DNA from: Xanthobacteraceae bacterium
Lineage (GTDB): Bacteria > Pseudomonadota > Alphaproteobacteria > Rhizobiales > Xanthobacteraceae
Reading direction: 5' to 3'
Length of the DNA stretch: 64,000 nucleotides
Assembly (NCBI GenBank): GCA_024508855.1
Contig: JANINJ010000099.1
Location: 1-64,000, forward strand
Below are positions 36,698-46,483 of this stretch, piece by piece (position 1 is the stretch's first letter; every line of letters starts with the position of its first letter). The translations under genes and the position numbers were made by a program. The notes below the pieces were generated by a model. It was given only the letters and a program-made list of their open reading frames with translations, had not been told where the DNA came from and did no database searches.

Positions 36698-37162
36698 TCA
36701 CGCAGCGGCACGCCCGCCTTCCTTCGGATGGGCGAGGCGGAAGCCGATCGCCAGCCGATTCCATGCATTGATCGCGCCGATCAGCATGGTGAGGTTGACC
36801 TGTTCGGCGTCGCTGAACTCGGCCTTCACCGGTTCGTAATCCTTGTCCGGCGCGCCGGTCGCAGCGATCAGCGTCAGGCTTTCGGTCCAGCCAAGGGCCG
36901 CGCGCTCGCGAGGCGTGTAGAAGGTGGACTCGCGCCACGCGTTCAGCATGTAGAGCCGCATTTCGGTTTCACCGCCCTTGCGCGCGTCGCTCGCATGCAT
37001 GTGAATGCAGTAGGCGCAGCCGTTGATCTGCGAGGCACGCATCTTCACCAGCTCGATCAGGCTTTGTTCGAGCCCGCTGGCCTTGATGGCGGCTTCAAGC
37101 GCCGCCATTGCCTTGTAGGCCTCGGGCGCCAGTTTGAACGGGGCTTGCAGTCTCTGGGTCAT
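36698..37162 (-). CDS. Carboxymuconolactone decarboxylase / AhpD-like protein 2
   Basis: A 154-residue paralog of the protein at 35211 with the same CxxC-His motif INGCAYCIHMHASDARKGGE and AINAWNRLAIGF. It converges on the sigma gene with a seven-base gap and lies 87 bases downstream of the NAD(P)-binding protein gene on the same strand. No ECF41 promoter was found directly before it, so it is probably transcribed with that gene. Confidence 0.88.
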   Translation of the reverse strand: MTQRLQAPFKLAPEAYKAMAALEAAIKASGLEQSLIELVKMRASQINGCAYCIHMHASDARKGGETEMRLYMLNAWRESTFYTPRERAALGWTESLTLIAATGAPDKDYEPVKAEFSDAEQVNLTMLIGAINAWNRLAIGFRLAHPKEGGRAAA

Positions 37163-37249
37163 AAGAAATCTCCATCTGGACGGCTGTCAGATTAGCATGT
37201 CGGTGTTGCTTGCTGTAGGACGATACGAGGCCGGCGAGGGCGCTTGCGG

Positions 37250-38011
37250 TTACGCGGCTGCTGCCGCCGCTTGATCGGCGAGCCACCGATCGAACGTGAT
37301 CGCGCCGATCCGCGCGCCGCTGTCCGGCGTCAGCGAGCGGTCGTCGAGCCTGATCCCGAAGTAGCGCGCGTCGGGATCGGTGACGACCTCCTTCGTGTCG
37401 CCTTTCGCGGTGAGATATTTGCGCACCAGATGATCGAGCTGGAAGGAATCCGGCCCCGCGATCTCGAACATGCCGTTGGTGGGTTCGCCCAACGCCGCGC
37501 CCGCGACAAATCTAGCGACGTCCTCGGCCGCCATCGGCTGGATCCGCGCGGGCGAAACGCGGACGGTCTGTCCCTGCGTCGCCTCCTGCGCGATGCCGCC
37601 GACGAATTCGAAGAACTGTGTGGCGCGCACGAGGGTGTAGGGTTGTCCCGATTCCCTGATGAGGCGTTCCTGCAGCAGCTTCGCGCCGAAATATCCGAAT
37701 TCGAGCAGGCGTTCGGTGCCGACCACCGAGAGCGCAACGTGATGCTTCACGCCGGCGGCTTTTTCCGCCGCGAAGATGTTGCGGCCTGCCGCTTCGAAGA
37801 AGGTGTGGGCGACCGTGCTTTCAAACGACGGCGAGTTGACGACATCGATCACAACATCCGCCCCGGCGAAAGCCTCCGCCAGTCCTTCGCCCGTCACGGT
37901 ATTGACGCCGGTGGATGGCGACGCTGCAACGACGTCGTGGCCGTGCTGGCGCAACTGATTAACGGTTTTCGAGCCGATGAGGCCGGAACCTCCGATGACG
38001 ACGATTTTCAT
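37250..38011 (-). CDS. NAD(P)-binding atypical SDR (NmrA-like) protein
   Basis: A 253-residue protein that begins with the dinucleotide-binding motif KIVVIGGSGLIGSKT and contains VALSVVGTERL and YTLVRATQFFEF, typical of atypical short-chain dehydrogenases related to NmrA and epimerases. Such oxidoreductases or epimerases are regular partners of ECF41 sigma factors. ATG 38011 has GAGGG five bases upstream; the open frame to 38170 is not protein-like. A promoter match at 38098-38124 lies about 90 bases before the start. Confidence 0.85.
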   Translation of the reverse strand: MKIVVIGGSGLIGSKTVNQLRQHGHDVVAASPSTGVNTVTGEGLAEAFAGADVVIDVVNSPSFESTVAHTFFEAAGRNIFAAEKAAGVKHHVALSVVGTERLLEFGYFGAKLLQERLIRESGQPYTLVRATQFFEFVGGIAQEATQGQTVRVSPARIQPMAAEDVARFVAGAALGEPTNGMFEIAGPDSFQLDHLVRKYLTAKGDTKEVVTDPDARYFGIRLDDRSLTPDSGARIGAITFDRWLADQAAAAAA

Positions 38012-38097
38012 GGCTGCCCTCTGTCCTGTCTGAAGTCGTGGCGACGATAGGCACGGCAGGCCTCCATTGGAGACGTGCCGTGCCCGTTCGACTCTAA

Positions 38098-38124
38098 GAC
38101 GAGGCAGCCGGGCAGGATGTGACG
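38098..38124 (-). promoter_or_regulatory. ECF41-type promoter facing the NAD(P)-binding protein gene
   Basis: Read on the minus strand: CGTCACA (38124-38118), 16 bases, CGTC (38101-38098), one mismatch to TGTCACA-N16-CGTC. It would serve the SDR-like gene and the second AhpD-like gene. Confidence 0.6.
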
Positions 38125-38189
38125 TCGCCCGCAAAAATTTTCCGAAAATCTGACGGAGCGGCCGGGTCATCGGCCGCCTGCACGCCGGA

Positions 38190-39407
38190 TCACTTCACCA
38201 GCGAGCATCCGCCGTCGGCCATCGGCCGGAAGGCTTGTTCGGCGGGAATGGTCGAGATCAGCTTGTAGTAGTCATAGGGATACTTCGACTCTTCCGGCTT
38301 CTTGACCTCGAACAGGTATATCGGGTGGATCACCCGGCCGTCCTGCCGGATGGCGGTGTCGCCGAACAGCTTGTCCTTGCCCTTGAAGGTCTTCATTTGC
38401 GGCACCACCACCTTGGCGTCGTCGCTGCCGGTCGCCGCGACGGCATTGAGATAGGCCAGGGTCGACGCATAGACGCCCGCCTGGTTGCCACTCGGCATCT
38501 TGCCGTTCATGCCGGGTCGCGCCGCGAAGCGCTTGGCGAAGGCGCGGGTGTCGTCGTTCATGTCCCAATAGAACGCTTCGGTGAGTTGCAGCCCCTGCGC
38601 GGCCTTCAGGCCCATGCCGTGGATGTCGTTGATGAACAGCAGGAACGCCACCAGCGACTGGCCGCCTTCCTTGATGCCGAATTCGTTGGCCTGCTTCACC
38701 GCGTTGATGGTGTCGCCGCCGGCATTGGCGAGCCCGATCACCTTGGCCTTGGAGCCCTGCGCCTGCAGCAGGAACGAGGCGAAGTCGGAGGTGCCGAGCG
38801 GATGCTTGGCCGAGCCGAGCACCTTGCCGCCGTGCTTCTCGATGTAGTTGGTGGCTTCGGCCTCGATGCCCTGGCCGAGTGCATAGTTCACCGTGATGAA
38901 ATACCAGTCCTTGCCGCCCCGCTGCATCATCGCCGCGGCGGTGGTGTTGCCGGTGGCCCATGCATCGTTGACCCACTGGATGGTGTTGGGCGAGCAGGCC
39001 TTGCCGGTGAGGTCCGAACTCGCCGTCGATGAGGCGAGGAACGTCATGTTGGTGTCGCGCAACAGCGAGTTGATGGTGAGGCCGACCGACGAATTCGGCA
39101 CGTCCACCACCGCATCCACCTTGTCGACCTCGAGCCACTTGCGCACGATCGCCGAGCCGACGTCGGACTTGTTCTGGTGATCGGCGTAGACGATCTCGAC
39201 CTTGATGTTCTTGCCGCCGCCGTTGAAATCCTCCGCCGCCATCCGCGCGGCCTCGACCGACCCCATGCCGTTGGTATCCTGGAAGATGCCGGAAATATCG
39301 TTCAGCACGCCGACGCGGACGACGCTGTCGGAAATCTCGGCATAGGCCGGCGTCAATGCGGTGCAGCCGATCGCGAGCGCGAGAAGGCTTCTGGTCAACC
39401 CGTTCAT
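38190..39407 (-). CDS. Orphan liv-type periplasmic binding protein
   Basis: A 405-residue type I periplasmic binding protein with a Sec signal (TRSLLALAIGCTALTPAYAE) and DSVVRVGVLNDISGIFQDTN. No permease or ATPase gene is attached; it may use one of the liv systems in this window or elsewhere. It lies upstream of nothing obvious; the ferredoxin/P450 pair on the same strand is 96 bases upstream of its start, so it may be in the same transcript and bind an aromatic acid, which is inference. Confidence 0.85.
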   Translation of the reverse strand: MNGLTRSLLALAIGCTALTPAYAEISDSVVRVGVLNDISGIFQDTNGMGSVEAARMAAEDFNGGGKNIKVEIVYADHQNKSDVGSAIVRKWLEVDKVDAVVDVPNSSVGLTINSLLRDTNMTFLASSTASSDLTGKACSPNTIQWVNDAWATGNTTAAAMMQRGGKDWYFITVNYALGQGIEAEATNYIEKHGGKVLGSAKHPLGTSDFASFLLQAQGSKAKVIGLANAGGDTINAVKQANEFGIKEGGQSLVAFLLFINDIHGMGLKAAQGLQLTEAFYWDMNDDTRAFAKRFAARPGMNGKMPSGNQAGVYASTLAYLNAVAATGSDDAKVVVPQMKTFKGKDKLFGDTAIRQDGRVIHPIYLFEVKKPEESKYPYDYYKLISTIPAEQAFRPMADGGCSLVK

Positions 39408-39503
39408 TCTGTTTCCTCCGTTGGAATTGTGTCGTCGATGTTTTGATTGGGCTTGCAGAGATGTGACTCTGAAAGCCGGGTAGTTTCGAACGTGAATATC
39501 GTC

Positions 39504-39827
39504 TCAGATCTGCCGGTCGGGCAGCCGCAGGATCAGCCCGTCGAGTTCCGGCGCCATCGTGATCTGGCAGGAGAGGCGGCTGTTCGGCAGCCGCTCCGCC
39601 GCCGCGCCATCGAGCAGGGCGTCTTCATCGCCGCTCATCGGCGCGAGGCGATCGATCCATTGTTCGTCGACATAGACGTGGCAGGTCGCGCACATGGCGT
39701 TGCCGCCGCATTCGGCGACGATCTCGTCGATGCCGTTGCTGGTGGCGACCTGCATCGCGCTCTCGCCGTCCCTGGCTTCGATAATGCGGGATTGGTTGTT
39801 CGGTTGAATGAAAGTGATGGTCGGCAT
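39504..39827 (-). CDS. [2Fe-2S] ferredoxin, likely partner of the P450
   Basis: A 107-residue adrenodoxin/putidaredoxin-type ferredoxin. The four cluster ligands are visible: C40, C46 and C49 in AECGGNAMCATCHVYVDE and C87 in SRLSCQIT. It follows the P450 gene by eight bases. In R. palustris a ferredoxin of this type (palustrisredoxin) delivers electrons to CYP199A enzymes. No ferredoxin reductase gene is in the window. Confidence 0.9.
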   Translation of the reverse strand: MPTITFIQPNNQSRIIEARDGESAMQVATSNGIDEIVAECGGNAMCATCHVYVDEQWIDRLAPMSGDEDALLDGAAAERLPNSRLSCQITMAPELDGLILRLPDRQI

Positions 39828-39835
39828 GTCTCGTC

Positions 39836-41065
39836 TCAGGCAGGAGTGAAGGTGACGGGGAGGCTTTCGAGGCCGCGCAGCGTGTTGTTGTAGCGGCGCT
39901 TCACCGGGCCGGTGATTTCGATGCCGCCGACCTTGCGCGCCAGCGCGGTCAGCAGCACTTCGCCTTCCAGCCGCGCGACCAGTTGGCCGACGCACATGTG
40001 GATGCCGGAGCCGAAGCCGACGTGCCCGCTGGTGCGCCGGGTGATGTCGTACTGGTCCGGATTGTCCCAGCGTCGCGGATCGCGATTGGCGGATGCCAGG
40101 AACATCAGCACCTTCTCGCCTTCCCCGATCCGCGAACCGCCGATCTCGACGTCGCGCGTCGTGGTGCGGAAGAAGGTCTGCACCGGGCTTTCGAAGCGCA
40201 CGGCTTCCTCGAACGCGTTGCGCGCCAGCGCCGGGTCCTGCCGCAGGCGCGCCAGTTGATCGGGAAAACGGGCGAGGCAATAGATCGCCGCACCGATCCC
40301 GTTGACGGTTGTATCGATCCCGGCGCTGAGCAGCGAGCGCACCAGCAGCGGCGCTTCGGGCGCGGTGATCGCACCCGTATCGACTTGGGCGTGGATGCAG
40401 GCGCCGAAGCCGCCGGGCGCGAGATTGTCGCGCTGGCACTGCTCCTGGACATAGGCCTGATGCGGCGCCGAGCGTTCGATCGCTTCCTGGCGCAGCGCGT
40501 TCGGCGGGCCGAATGCGTTGAACACGAGGCCCGCATAGGGCAGCAGGTGTTCGCGGCCTTCCTTCTTCAATCCCATCGCATCGGGAAACACCGACAGCGG
40601 ATAGGATTCCGCGAGATCGCTGATCGCATCGAAGCTGCGCCGTTCCAGCAGTTCGTCGATCTTGGCTTCGGCATTCGCGGCAAAATGATCGCGGATCTGC
40701 TTCATCACCGCAGGCGACAGCACGCGGCTCAGCACCGCGCGCGTGCGGGTATGCGCCGGCGGATCGGCCTCGAGGATCAGGCTCGGCGGCCGCCACGGCG
40801 TTTCCTTGGCGAAGTCGCTGAGGCCCACGCCGCGGCTCGAACAGAACGTCGCGGGATCATGGAGCACCGCGTGGACTTCGGCATAACGCGCGACGCCGAA
40901 CACGTTCCACTTGTCGAGATACACCACGGGTGCCGCGTCGCGCAGTCGCGCATGGGTCGGAAACGGATCGTCGAAAAACTCGAGTGCGAACGGATCGACG
41001 TCGAGATGCGGAATCGCGTTGGTGCCGCTGCCGGTTGCACCCTGGATTGAATCTATCGTCGCCAT
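39836..41065 (-). CDS. Cytochrome P450, CYP199A-like
   Basis: A 409-residue bacterial class I P450 with the I-helix SLLSAGIDTTVNGIG, the ExxR region AFEEAVRFESPVQTFFR and the haem loop GHVGFGSGIHMCVGQLVA with its Cys. The wording throughout (VVYLDKWNVFGVARYAEV, LPYAGLVFNAFGPPN) is very close to what I remember of CYP199A2/A4 from R. palustris, which oxidise para-substituted benzoates and O-demethylate 4-methoxybenzoate. The substrate here is inferred from that. A perfect GGGAGG lies before ATG 41065; a TTGCC/GGCAA repeat lies 23 bases upstream. Confidence 0.9.
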   Translation of the reverse strand: MATIDSIQGATGSGTNAIPHLDVDPFALEFFDDPFPTHARLRDAAPVVYLDKWNVFGVARYAEVHAVLHDPATFCSSRGVGLSDFAKETPWRPPSLILEADPPAHTRTRAVLSRVLSPAVMKQIRDHFAANAEAKIDELLERRSFDAISDLAESYPLSVFPDAMGLKKEGREHLLPYAGLVFNAFGPPNALRQEAIERSAPHQAYVQEQCQRDNLAPGGFGACIHAQVDTGAITAPEAPLLVRSLLSAGIDTTVNGIGAAIYCLARFPDQLARLRQDPALARNAFEEAVRFESPVQTFFRTTTRDVEIGGSRIGEGEKVLMFLASANRDPRRWDNPDQYDITRRTSGHVGFGSGIHMCVGQLVARLEGEVLLTALARKVGGIEITGPVKRRYNNTLRGLESLPVTFTPA

Positions 41066-41087
41066 GATCGCCTCCCGAACACTGTTC

Positions 41088-41103
41088 TTGCCAACCTCGG
41101 CAA
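41088..41103. promoter_or_regulatory. Candidate MarR operator
   Basis: TTGCC-AACCTC-GGCAA is an inverted repeat in the 116-base gap between the divergent P450 and MarR genes, 22 bases before the P450 start. MarR proteins bind palindromes of this size; the assignment is by position. Confidence 0.45.
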
Positions 41104-41181
41104 AGTATCACTAACTCCGCGCATGTCGGGCGCGCCGCCGCGCGAACCGATGCGAGTATTGCGGAGATCGCGTTCGCGCCC

Positions 41182-41688
41182 ATGAGCAAACGACCGGAAG
41201 ACAGTTCTCGATCGAACGGGCCGACCTCGGACGGACAACGACTCGATCTCGACCGTTACGTTCCCGCCTTCATTACGTTCATCGCCAACAAGATGTCGCG
41301 CAACGCCAGCACGGTCTATCAGGGCCGCTTCGGCGTGAACGTCACCGAATGGCGCATCATGTCGCTGTTGGCGCTGGAGCCCGGCATCTCCGCCTCGCGC
41401 ATCTGCTTCGTCATCGGCTTCGACAAGGGGCCGGTGAGCCGAACGCTGAGCGCCATGCAGGAGCGGGGCCTGATCGACATCGGGCCGGATGCGAAGGACC
41501 GGCGCACCCATTCGATCACGCTGACGCCGCACGGGCTTGCCGTTCACGACGAGATCATCGTCGTCGCGCTGGAGCGCGAACGTCGGCTGATGGCATGCCT
41601 GAGCGAGGATGAGCAGGAAGTGCTGATCGACCTGCTTCGGCGCGTTCACAGCAATCTCGAAGGCAAGCCGGATTTGTCGAACGACTGA
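41182..41688 (+). CDS. MarR-family regulator
   Basis: A 168-residue protein with a MarR winged helix: VTEWRIMSLLALEPGISASR, FDKGPVSRTLSAMQERGLI and the wing DAKDRRTHSITLTPHG. It is divergent from the P450-ferredoxin pair and probably represses it until an aromatic acid binds. Confidence 0.88.
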   Translation: MSKRPEDSSRSNGPTSDGQRLDLDRYVPAFITFIANKMSRNASTVYQGRFGVNVTEWRIMSLLALEPGISASRICFVIGFDKGPVSRTLSAMQERGLIDIGPDAKDRRTHSITLTPHGLAVHDEIIVVALERERRLMACLSEDEQEVLIDLLRRVHSNLEGKPDLSND

Positions 41689-41836
41689 CGTCGCGGAATG
41701 CCGTCCTTTGTCCTGCACTGACGCGGCATGGCGCGTCCGCCGCTTGCGGCGATCGGGCATCGTTTCCTCGTGGATGTTTTTGGCGCGCGTCCGTCATGAA
41801 GGGCGCGCCCTGTTGATTTGACCATCGCACGAATTA

Positions 41837-41966
41837 GTTGCCTTGGCAACATATTGTGGATCGGGTTGCAGAGCAGGGGAGATGCGCGGGTTTGGTCATT
41901 TTCATTGTGGGAAGTTGGTGGTAGAAGCTCGCTATCGAAAATTTTCTGCCCACAAATTCTGCCCAC
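41837..41966. promoter_or_regulatory. Repeat-rich leader of the HTH-methyltransferase gene
   Basis: The 302-base gap 41689-41990 has no gene but three symmetric signals: GTTGCC-TT-GGCAAC (41837-41850), the palindrome GAAAATTTTC (41937-41946), and two direct copies of TTCTGCCCAC (41944-41953 and 41957-41966, 13-base period) ending 24 bases before the ATG. They are candidate binding sites, possibly for the DNA-binding N-terminus of the protein encoded next. Confidence 0.45.
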
Positions 41967-41990
41967 TCACCTCCGGCCCACCGCTCCTCC

Positions 41991-43346
41991 ATGAAACACG
42001 ACCAGTTGCTCGGCCAGATCACCGACTTCTGCCGTCAGGCGGAGATGGCGGAATCGACCTTCGGTCGCCGGGCGGTCAACGACGGCAAGCTGGTGGCGCG
42101 GCTGCGCGAGGGCAAGCGCATCACCATCGACACGCTGGATCGCATCCAGCTCTACATCGCCACCAATACGCCGGGCGGCGTGGTGCCGCCGCGCGAACTG
42201 GATGCACCGATCGAGCGCCGCGACCCGCGCGCCAATTTCCGTTTCTTCGAGAACCGTCAGAAGTATCTGCTGTTCGTCCACACCTGCAGCGAGAAGCGTG
42301 TGATCGCCGATCGCGTCGCGCTGGAGCTAGGCAGCATCCATCCGCGCCCGCCGGCGCTGCGGCTGTTCGATGCCGGCATGGGCGACGGAACGGTGCTGGC
42401 GCGTGTGCTGCGCGCGATGCACGGGCGCTTCCCGCATATGCCGTTCTATGTCGCCGGCAAGGAGCTCAGTCTGGAAGACGTCAAGCTCACGCTCGACAAG
42501 CTGCCGGATCGGCTGTTCGAACATCCCGCGACCGTGTTCGTCGTCACCAACATGCATTACGCCGAAGCGCCGTGGCTGGCGCCGCGCGCAGCCGCGGCGG
42601 CCGCCGGCATGGTGTGGCGCGAGGTGGCGCTGCGCGGCAATTCGGCCGGCGAGTTCGAAGCGCAGATCGCCGAACTGCAGCCGTTCCTGCAAGAGAACTG
42701 GCGCGCTAGCGTCAGCGAGCGTTCCGGGATGCCGATCTACGAGCGGCCGGTGGCGCTGGTGTTCTATCGCGAGGATCAGCAATTCCTGCTCGATGCGGTG
42801 ATTCCGCGCGCGGGCCGCGCCGAAGCCAATTTTGATCTCGTCATCGCGTCACAACCTTATCGTGCGAAATCCTCGGAAGCGTTTCGCGCCAAGCGCATCA
42901 TCGCGCCGCTGGCGCGCGCGCTGCGGCCGGGCGGCCGGCTGATAGGAATTCATTCGCACGGCAACGATCCGGGAATGGAAATCATCCAGGCCGTGTGGCC
43001 GGGAGAAAATCCTTTCTCGGTCAACCGTCACGAACTGTTGCGGGCGGTTAAATATGAACTGGGATCGGCGGCAAGGGACCTCAACTTCAATGCCTATTCT
43101 GATAGCCGTTCGATCTTCCGTTATGATATGGAAGCGCTGCCGCAGGAGGTCACCGGACCTATCGGAACCTCGACGGCATTTGCAGCCTGGAATGCGGCGG
43201 TCTACGTCGCGCAGGTCGAGGATGACCGCTTGACGGAAATCACCCAGAGCGGCCGTTATCTCGACGCTACCAGAGACGTCTTGCGCAAGCACAACGGCCT
43301 TTGGTTCTACGATGAGTCCTACGTCATCTCGCGGCGTCGCGACTGA
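41991..43346 (+). CDS. SAM-dependent methyltransferase-like protein with N-terminal HTH-like segment
   Basis: A 451-residue protein. Residues 1-60 look like a compact helix-turn-helix (FCRQAEMAESTFGRRAVND, LREGKRITIDTLDRIQLY). A Rossmann methyltransferase fold follows with motif I RLFDAGMGDGTVLARVL near residue 123, FDLVIASQPYRAKSSEAF near residue 280 and RPGGRLIGIHSHGND near residue 313. The gene lies 60 bases before metK on the same strand, which fits a SAM user. The substrate is unknown; I do not recognise a named family. Confidence 0.7.
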   Translation: MKHDQLLGQITDFCRQAEMAESTFGRRAVNDGKLVARLREGKRITIDTLDRIQLYIATNTPGGVVPPRELDAPIERRDPRANFRFFENRQKYLLFVHTCSEKRVIADRVALELGSIHPRPPALRLFDAGMGDGTVLARVLRAMHGRFPHMPFYVAGKELSLEDVKLTLDKLPDRLFEHPATVFVVTNMHYAEAPWLAPRAAAAAAGMVWREVALRGNSAGEFEAQIAELQPFLQENWRASVSERSGMPIYERPVALVFYREDQQFLLDAVIPRAGRAEANFDLVIASQPYRAKSSEAFRAKRIIAPLARALRPGGRLIGIHSHGNDPGMEIIQAVWPGENPFSVNRHELLRAVKYELGSAARDLNFNAYSDSRSIFRYDMEALPQEVTGPIGTSTAFAAWNAAVYVAQVEDDRLTEITQSGRYLDATRDVLRKHNGLWFYDESYVISRRRD

Positions 43347-43406
43347 CACTTCAGGAAAACTTAGCAAAGAGCCGCCGGGAATGGCGGATGACAAGAGGTT
43401 GGTTTG

Positions 43407-44600
<1,194 letters not shown>

Positions 44601-44608
44601 TTGTTCTT

Positions 44609-44741
44609 CCCTCTCCCCTAGTGGGAGAGGGTGCCCGAGCAAAGCGAGGGCGGGTGAGGGGGCGCCACGACGTGAAGAATGCCCCTCACCCAGCTGGATT
44701 TGTTGAAGCGCCATGAAGCCCTCTCCCACGAGGGGAGAGGG
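44609..44741. repeat. Nested inverted-repeat block between metK and ahcY
   Basis: Two copies of CCCTCTCCC-N5-GGGAGAGGG (44609-44631 and 44719-44741) flank a facing pair GGGTGAGGGGG / CCCCTCACCC, giving a large nested hairpin. Blocks of this kind are common intergenic repeats in rhizobial genomes. Here it would separate metK from ahcY in a common transcript. Confidence 0.8.
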
Positions 44742-44790
44742 CACAAACATTGACGCTTCGAACGCCACTCCGATCAAAGGATTCAATACA

Positions 44791-46224
44791 ATGACGACTG
44801 CCACCGCGAAAAAATCCGCAGCGACCGATTACATCGTCGCCGATATCGGGCTCGCCGATTTCGGCCGCAAGGAGCTCTCGCTGGCCGAGACCGAAATGCC
44901 GGGCCTGATGGCGACGCGCGAGGAATACGGCCCGAAGCAGCCGCTGAAGGGCGCGCGCATCGCGGGCTCGCTGCACATGACGATCCAGACCGGCGTCCTG
45001 ATCGAGACGCTGGCCGCGCTCGGCGCCGACATCCGCTGGGTATCGTGCAACATCTATTCGACGCAGGACCACGCGGCCGCGGCGATCGCTGCCGCCGGCA
45101 TTCCGGTGTTCGCGGTGAAGGGCGAGAGCCTGAAGGACTATTGGGACTACACCGCAAAGCTGTTCGACTGGCACGGCGGTGGCCACCCCAACATGATTCT
45201 CGATGACGGCGGCGACGCCACCATGTATGTCCACCTCGGCCTGCGCGCCGAGAACGGCGACGCGGCGTTCCTCGACAAGCCGGGTTCGGAAGAAGAGGAA
45301 GTGTTCTTCGCGCTGCTCAAGAAGCAGTTGAAGGAAAAGCCGAAGGGCTATTTCAAGGGGATTGCCGACAGCATCAAGGGTGTCTCGGAAGAAACCACCA
45401 CGGGCGTGCATCGTCTCTACGACATGCAGAAGGCCGGCACGCTGCTGTGGCCCGCCATCAACGTCAACGACTCGGTCACCAAGTCGAAGTTCGACAATCT
45501 CTACGGCTGCCGTGAATCGCTGGTCGACGGCATCCGCCGCGGCACCGACGTGATGATGTCGGGCAAGGTGGCGATGGTCGCGGGCTTCGGCGACGTCGGC
45601 AAGGGTTCGGCGGCGTCGCTGCGCCAGGCCGGCTGCCGCGTGATGGTCTCGGAAATCGATCCGATCTGCGCGCTGCAGGCGGCGATGGAAGGCTATCAGG
45701 TCGTGACGATGGAAGACGCCGCGCCGCAGGCCGACATCTTTGTCACCGCGACCGGCAACAAGGACATCATCACCATCGAGCACATGCGCGCGATGAAGGA
45801 TCGCGCCATCGTCTGCAACATCGGCCACTTCGACAACGAGATCCAGATCGCGTCGCTGAAGAACCTGAAGTGGACCAACATCAAGCCGCAGGTCGACGAG
45901 ATTGCGTTCCCCGACGGCCACCGCATCATCATGCTGTCGGAAGGCCGGCTGGTGAATCTCGGCAACGCGATGGGGCATCCATCGTTCGTGATGTCGGCGT
46001 CGTTCACCAACCAGACGCTGGCGCAGATCGAGCTGTTCGCCAACAACAAGGACGGCAAGTACAAGAAGGAAGTCTACGTACTGCCGAAGTCGCTGGACGA
46101 GAAGGTGGCGCGGCTGCATCTCGCCAAGATCGGCGTCAAGCTCACCGAGCTGCGCAAGGACCAGGCCGACTACATCGGCGTGTCGCAGCAGGGCCCGTTC
46201 AAGAGCGACCACTACCGCTACTGA
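44791..46224 (+). CDS. ahcY: S-adenosylhomocysteine hydrolase
   Basis: A 477-residue AhcY of the long proteobacterial form. Visible are [33 protein letters not shown] (catalytic Cys, Asp and His region), the NAD-binding [17 protein letters not shown], and the C-terminal FKSDHYRY that reaches into the neighbouring subunit's NAD site. It splits SAH to adenosine and homocysteine, completing the cycle with metK. The open frame starts at 44713 inside the repeat, but the ATG at 44791 with AAGGA upstream fits the family. Confidence 0.96.
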   Translation: MTTATAKKSAATDYIVADIGLADFGRKELSLAETEMPGLMATREEYGPKQPLKGARIAGSLHMTIQTGVLIETLAALGADIRWVSCNIYSTQDHAAAAIAAAGIPVFAVKGESLKDYWDYTAKLFDWHGGGHPNMILDDGGDATMYVHLGLRAENGDAAFLDKPGSEEEEVFFALLKKQLKEKPKGYFKGIADSIKGVSEETTTGVHRLYDMQKAGTLLWPAINVNDSVTKSKFDNLYGCRESLVDGIRRGTDVMMSGKVAMVAGFGDVGKGSAASLRQAGCRVMVSEIDPICALQAAMEGYQVVTMEDAAPQADIFVTATGNKDIITIEHMRAMKDRAIVCNIGHFDNEIQIASLKNLKWTNIKPQVDEIAFPDGHRIIMLSEGRLVNLGNAMGHPSFVMSASFTNQTLAQIELFANNKDGKYKKEVYVLPKSLDEKVARLHLAKIGVKLTELRKDQADYIGVSQQGPFKSDHYRY

Positions 46225-46232
46225 ACACAAAG

Positions 46233-46319
46233 CGTCATCACCGGGCTTGTCTCGGTGATCCACGTCTTGTTTGTGATGGTCGAAAGACGTGGATGGCCGG
46301 GATAAACCCGGCCATGACG
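46233..46319. repeat. Composite palindromic intergenic repeat, copy 4
   Basis: Left unit CGTCATCACCGGGC..GGTGATCCACGTC; right unit GACGTGGATGGCCGGGATAA then CCCGGCCATGACG. It lies between the ahcY stop and its terminator. Confidence 0.85.
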
Positions 46320-46332
46320 AGCCAAAGAAACA

Positions 46333-46363
46333 AAAAAGCCCCGGAGCGATCCGGGGCTTTTTC
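46333..46363. terminator. Rho-independent terminator after ahcY
   Basis: AAAAAAGCCCCGGA-GCGA-TCCGGGGCTTTTT: a strong GC stem with an A-run before and a T-run after, able to work in both directions. Confidence 0.9.
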
Positions 46364-46409
46364 GTTTGCGGCGGTGCCGCCACACTGCCGGGGACGATTT
46401 GCCGCGGTC

Positions 46410-46423
46410 CCGGCATATGCCGG
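46410..46423. promoter_or_regulatory. 14-bp palindrome before beta-helix paralog C
   Basis: CCGGCATATGCCGG is a perfect palindrome about 67 bases before the start codon, directly after a GTCCC. Its distance from the gene resembles the sites before paralog B, but the sequence differs in the centre. Confidence 0.4.
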
Positions 46424-46483
46424 TAGCGGCGCAGCCCACGCGCTTCTAGCCTCGCTTCCATTTGATGTCAGGAGAGAACTGCG

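Noticed and set aside
43347-43406. SAM riboswitch before metK
   Set aside because: Only a 5-bp hairpin (CCGCC/GGCGG) is visible; the conserved cores of SAM-II, SAM/SAH and SAH riboswitches were not recognised, and the leader is only 60 bases.
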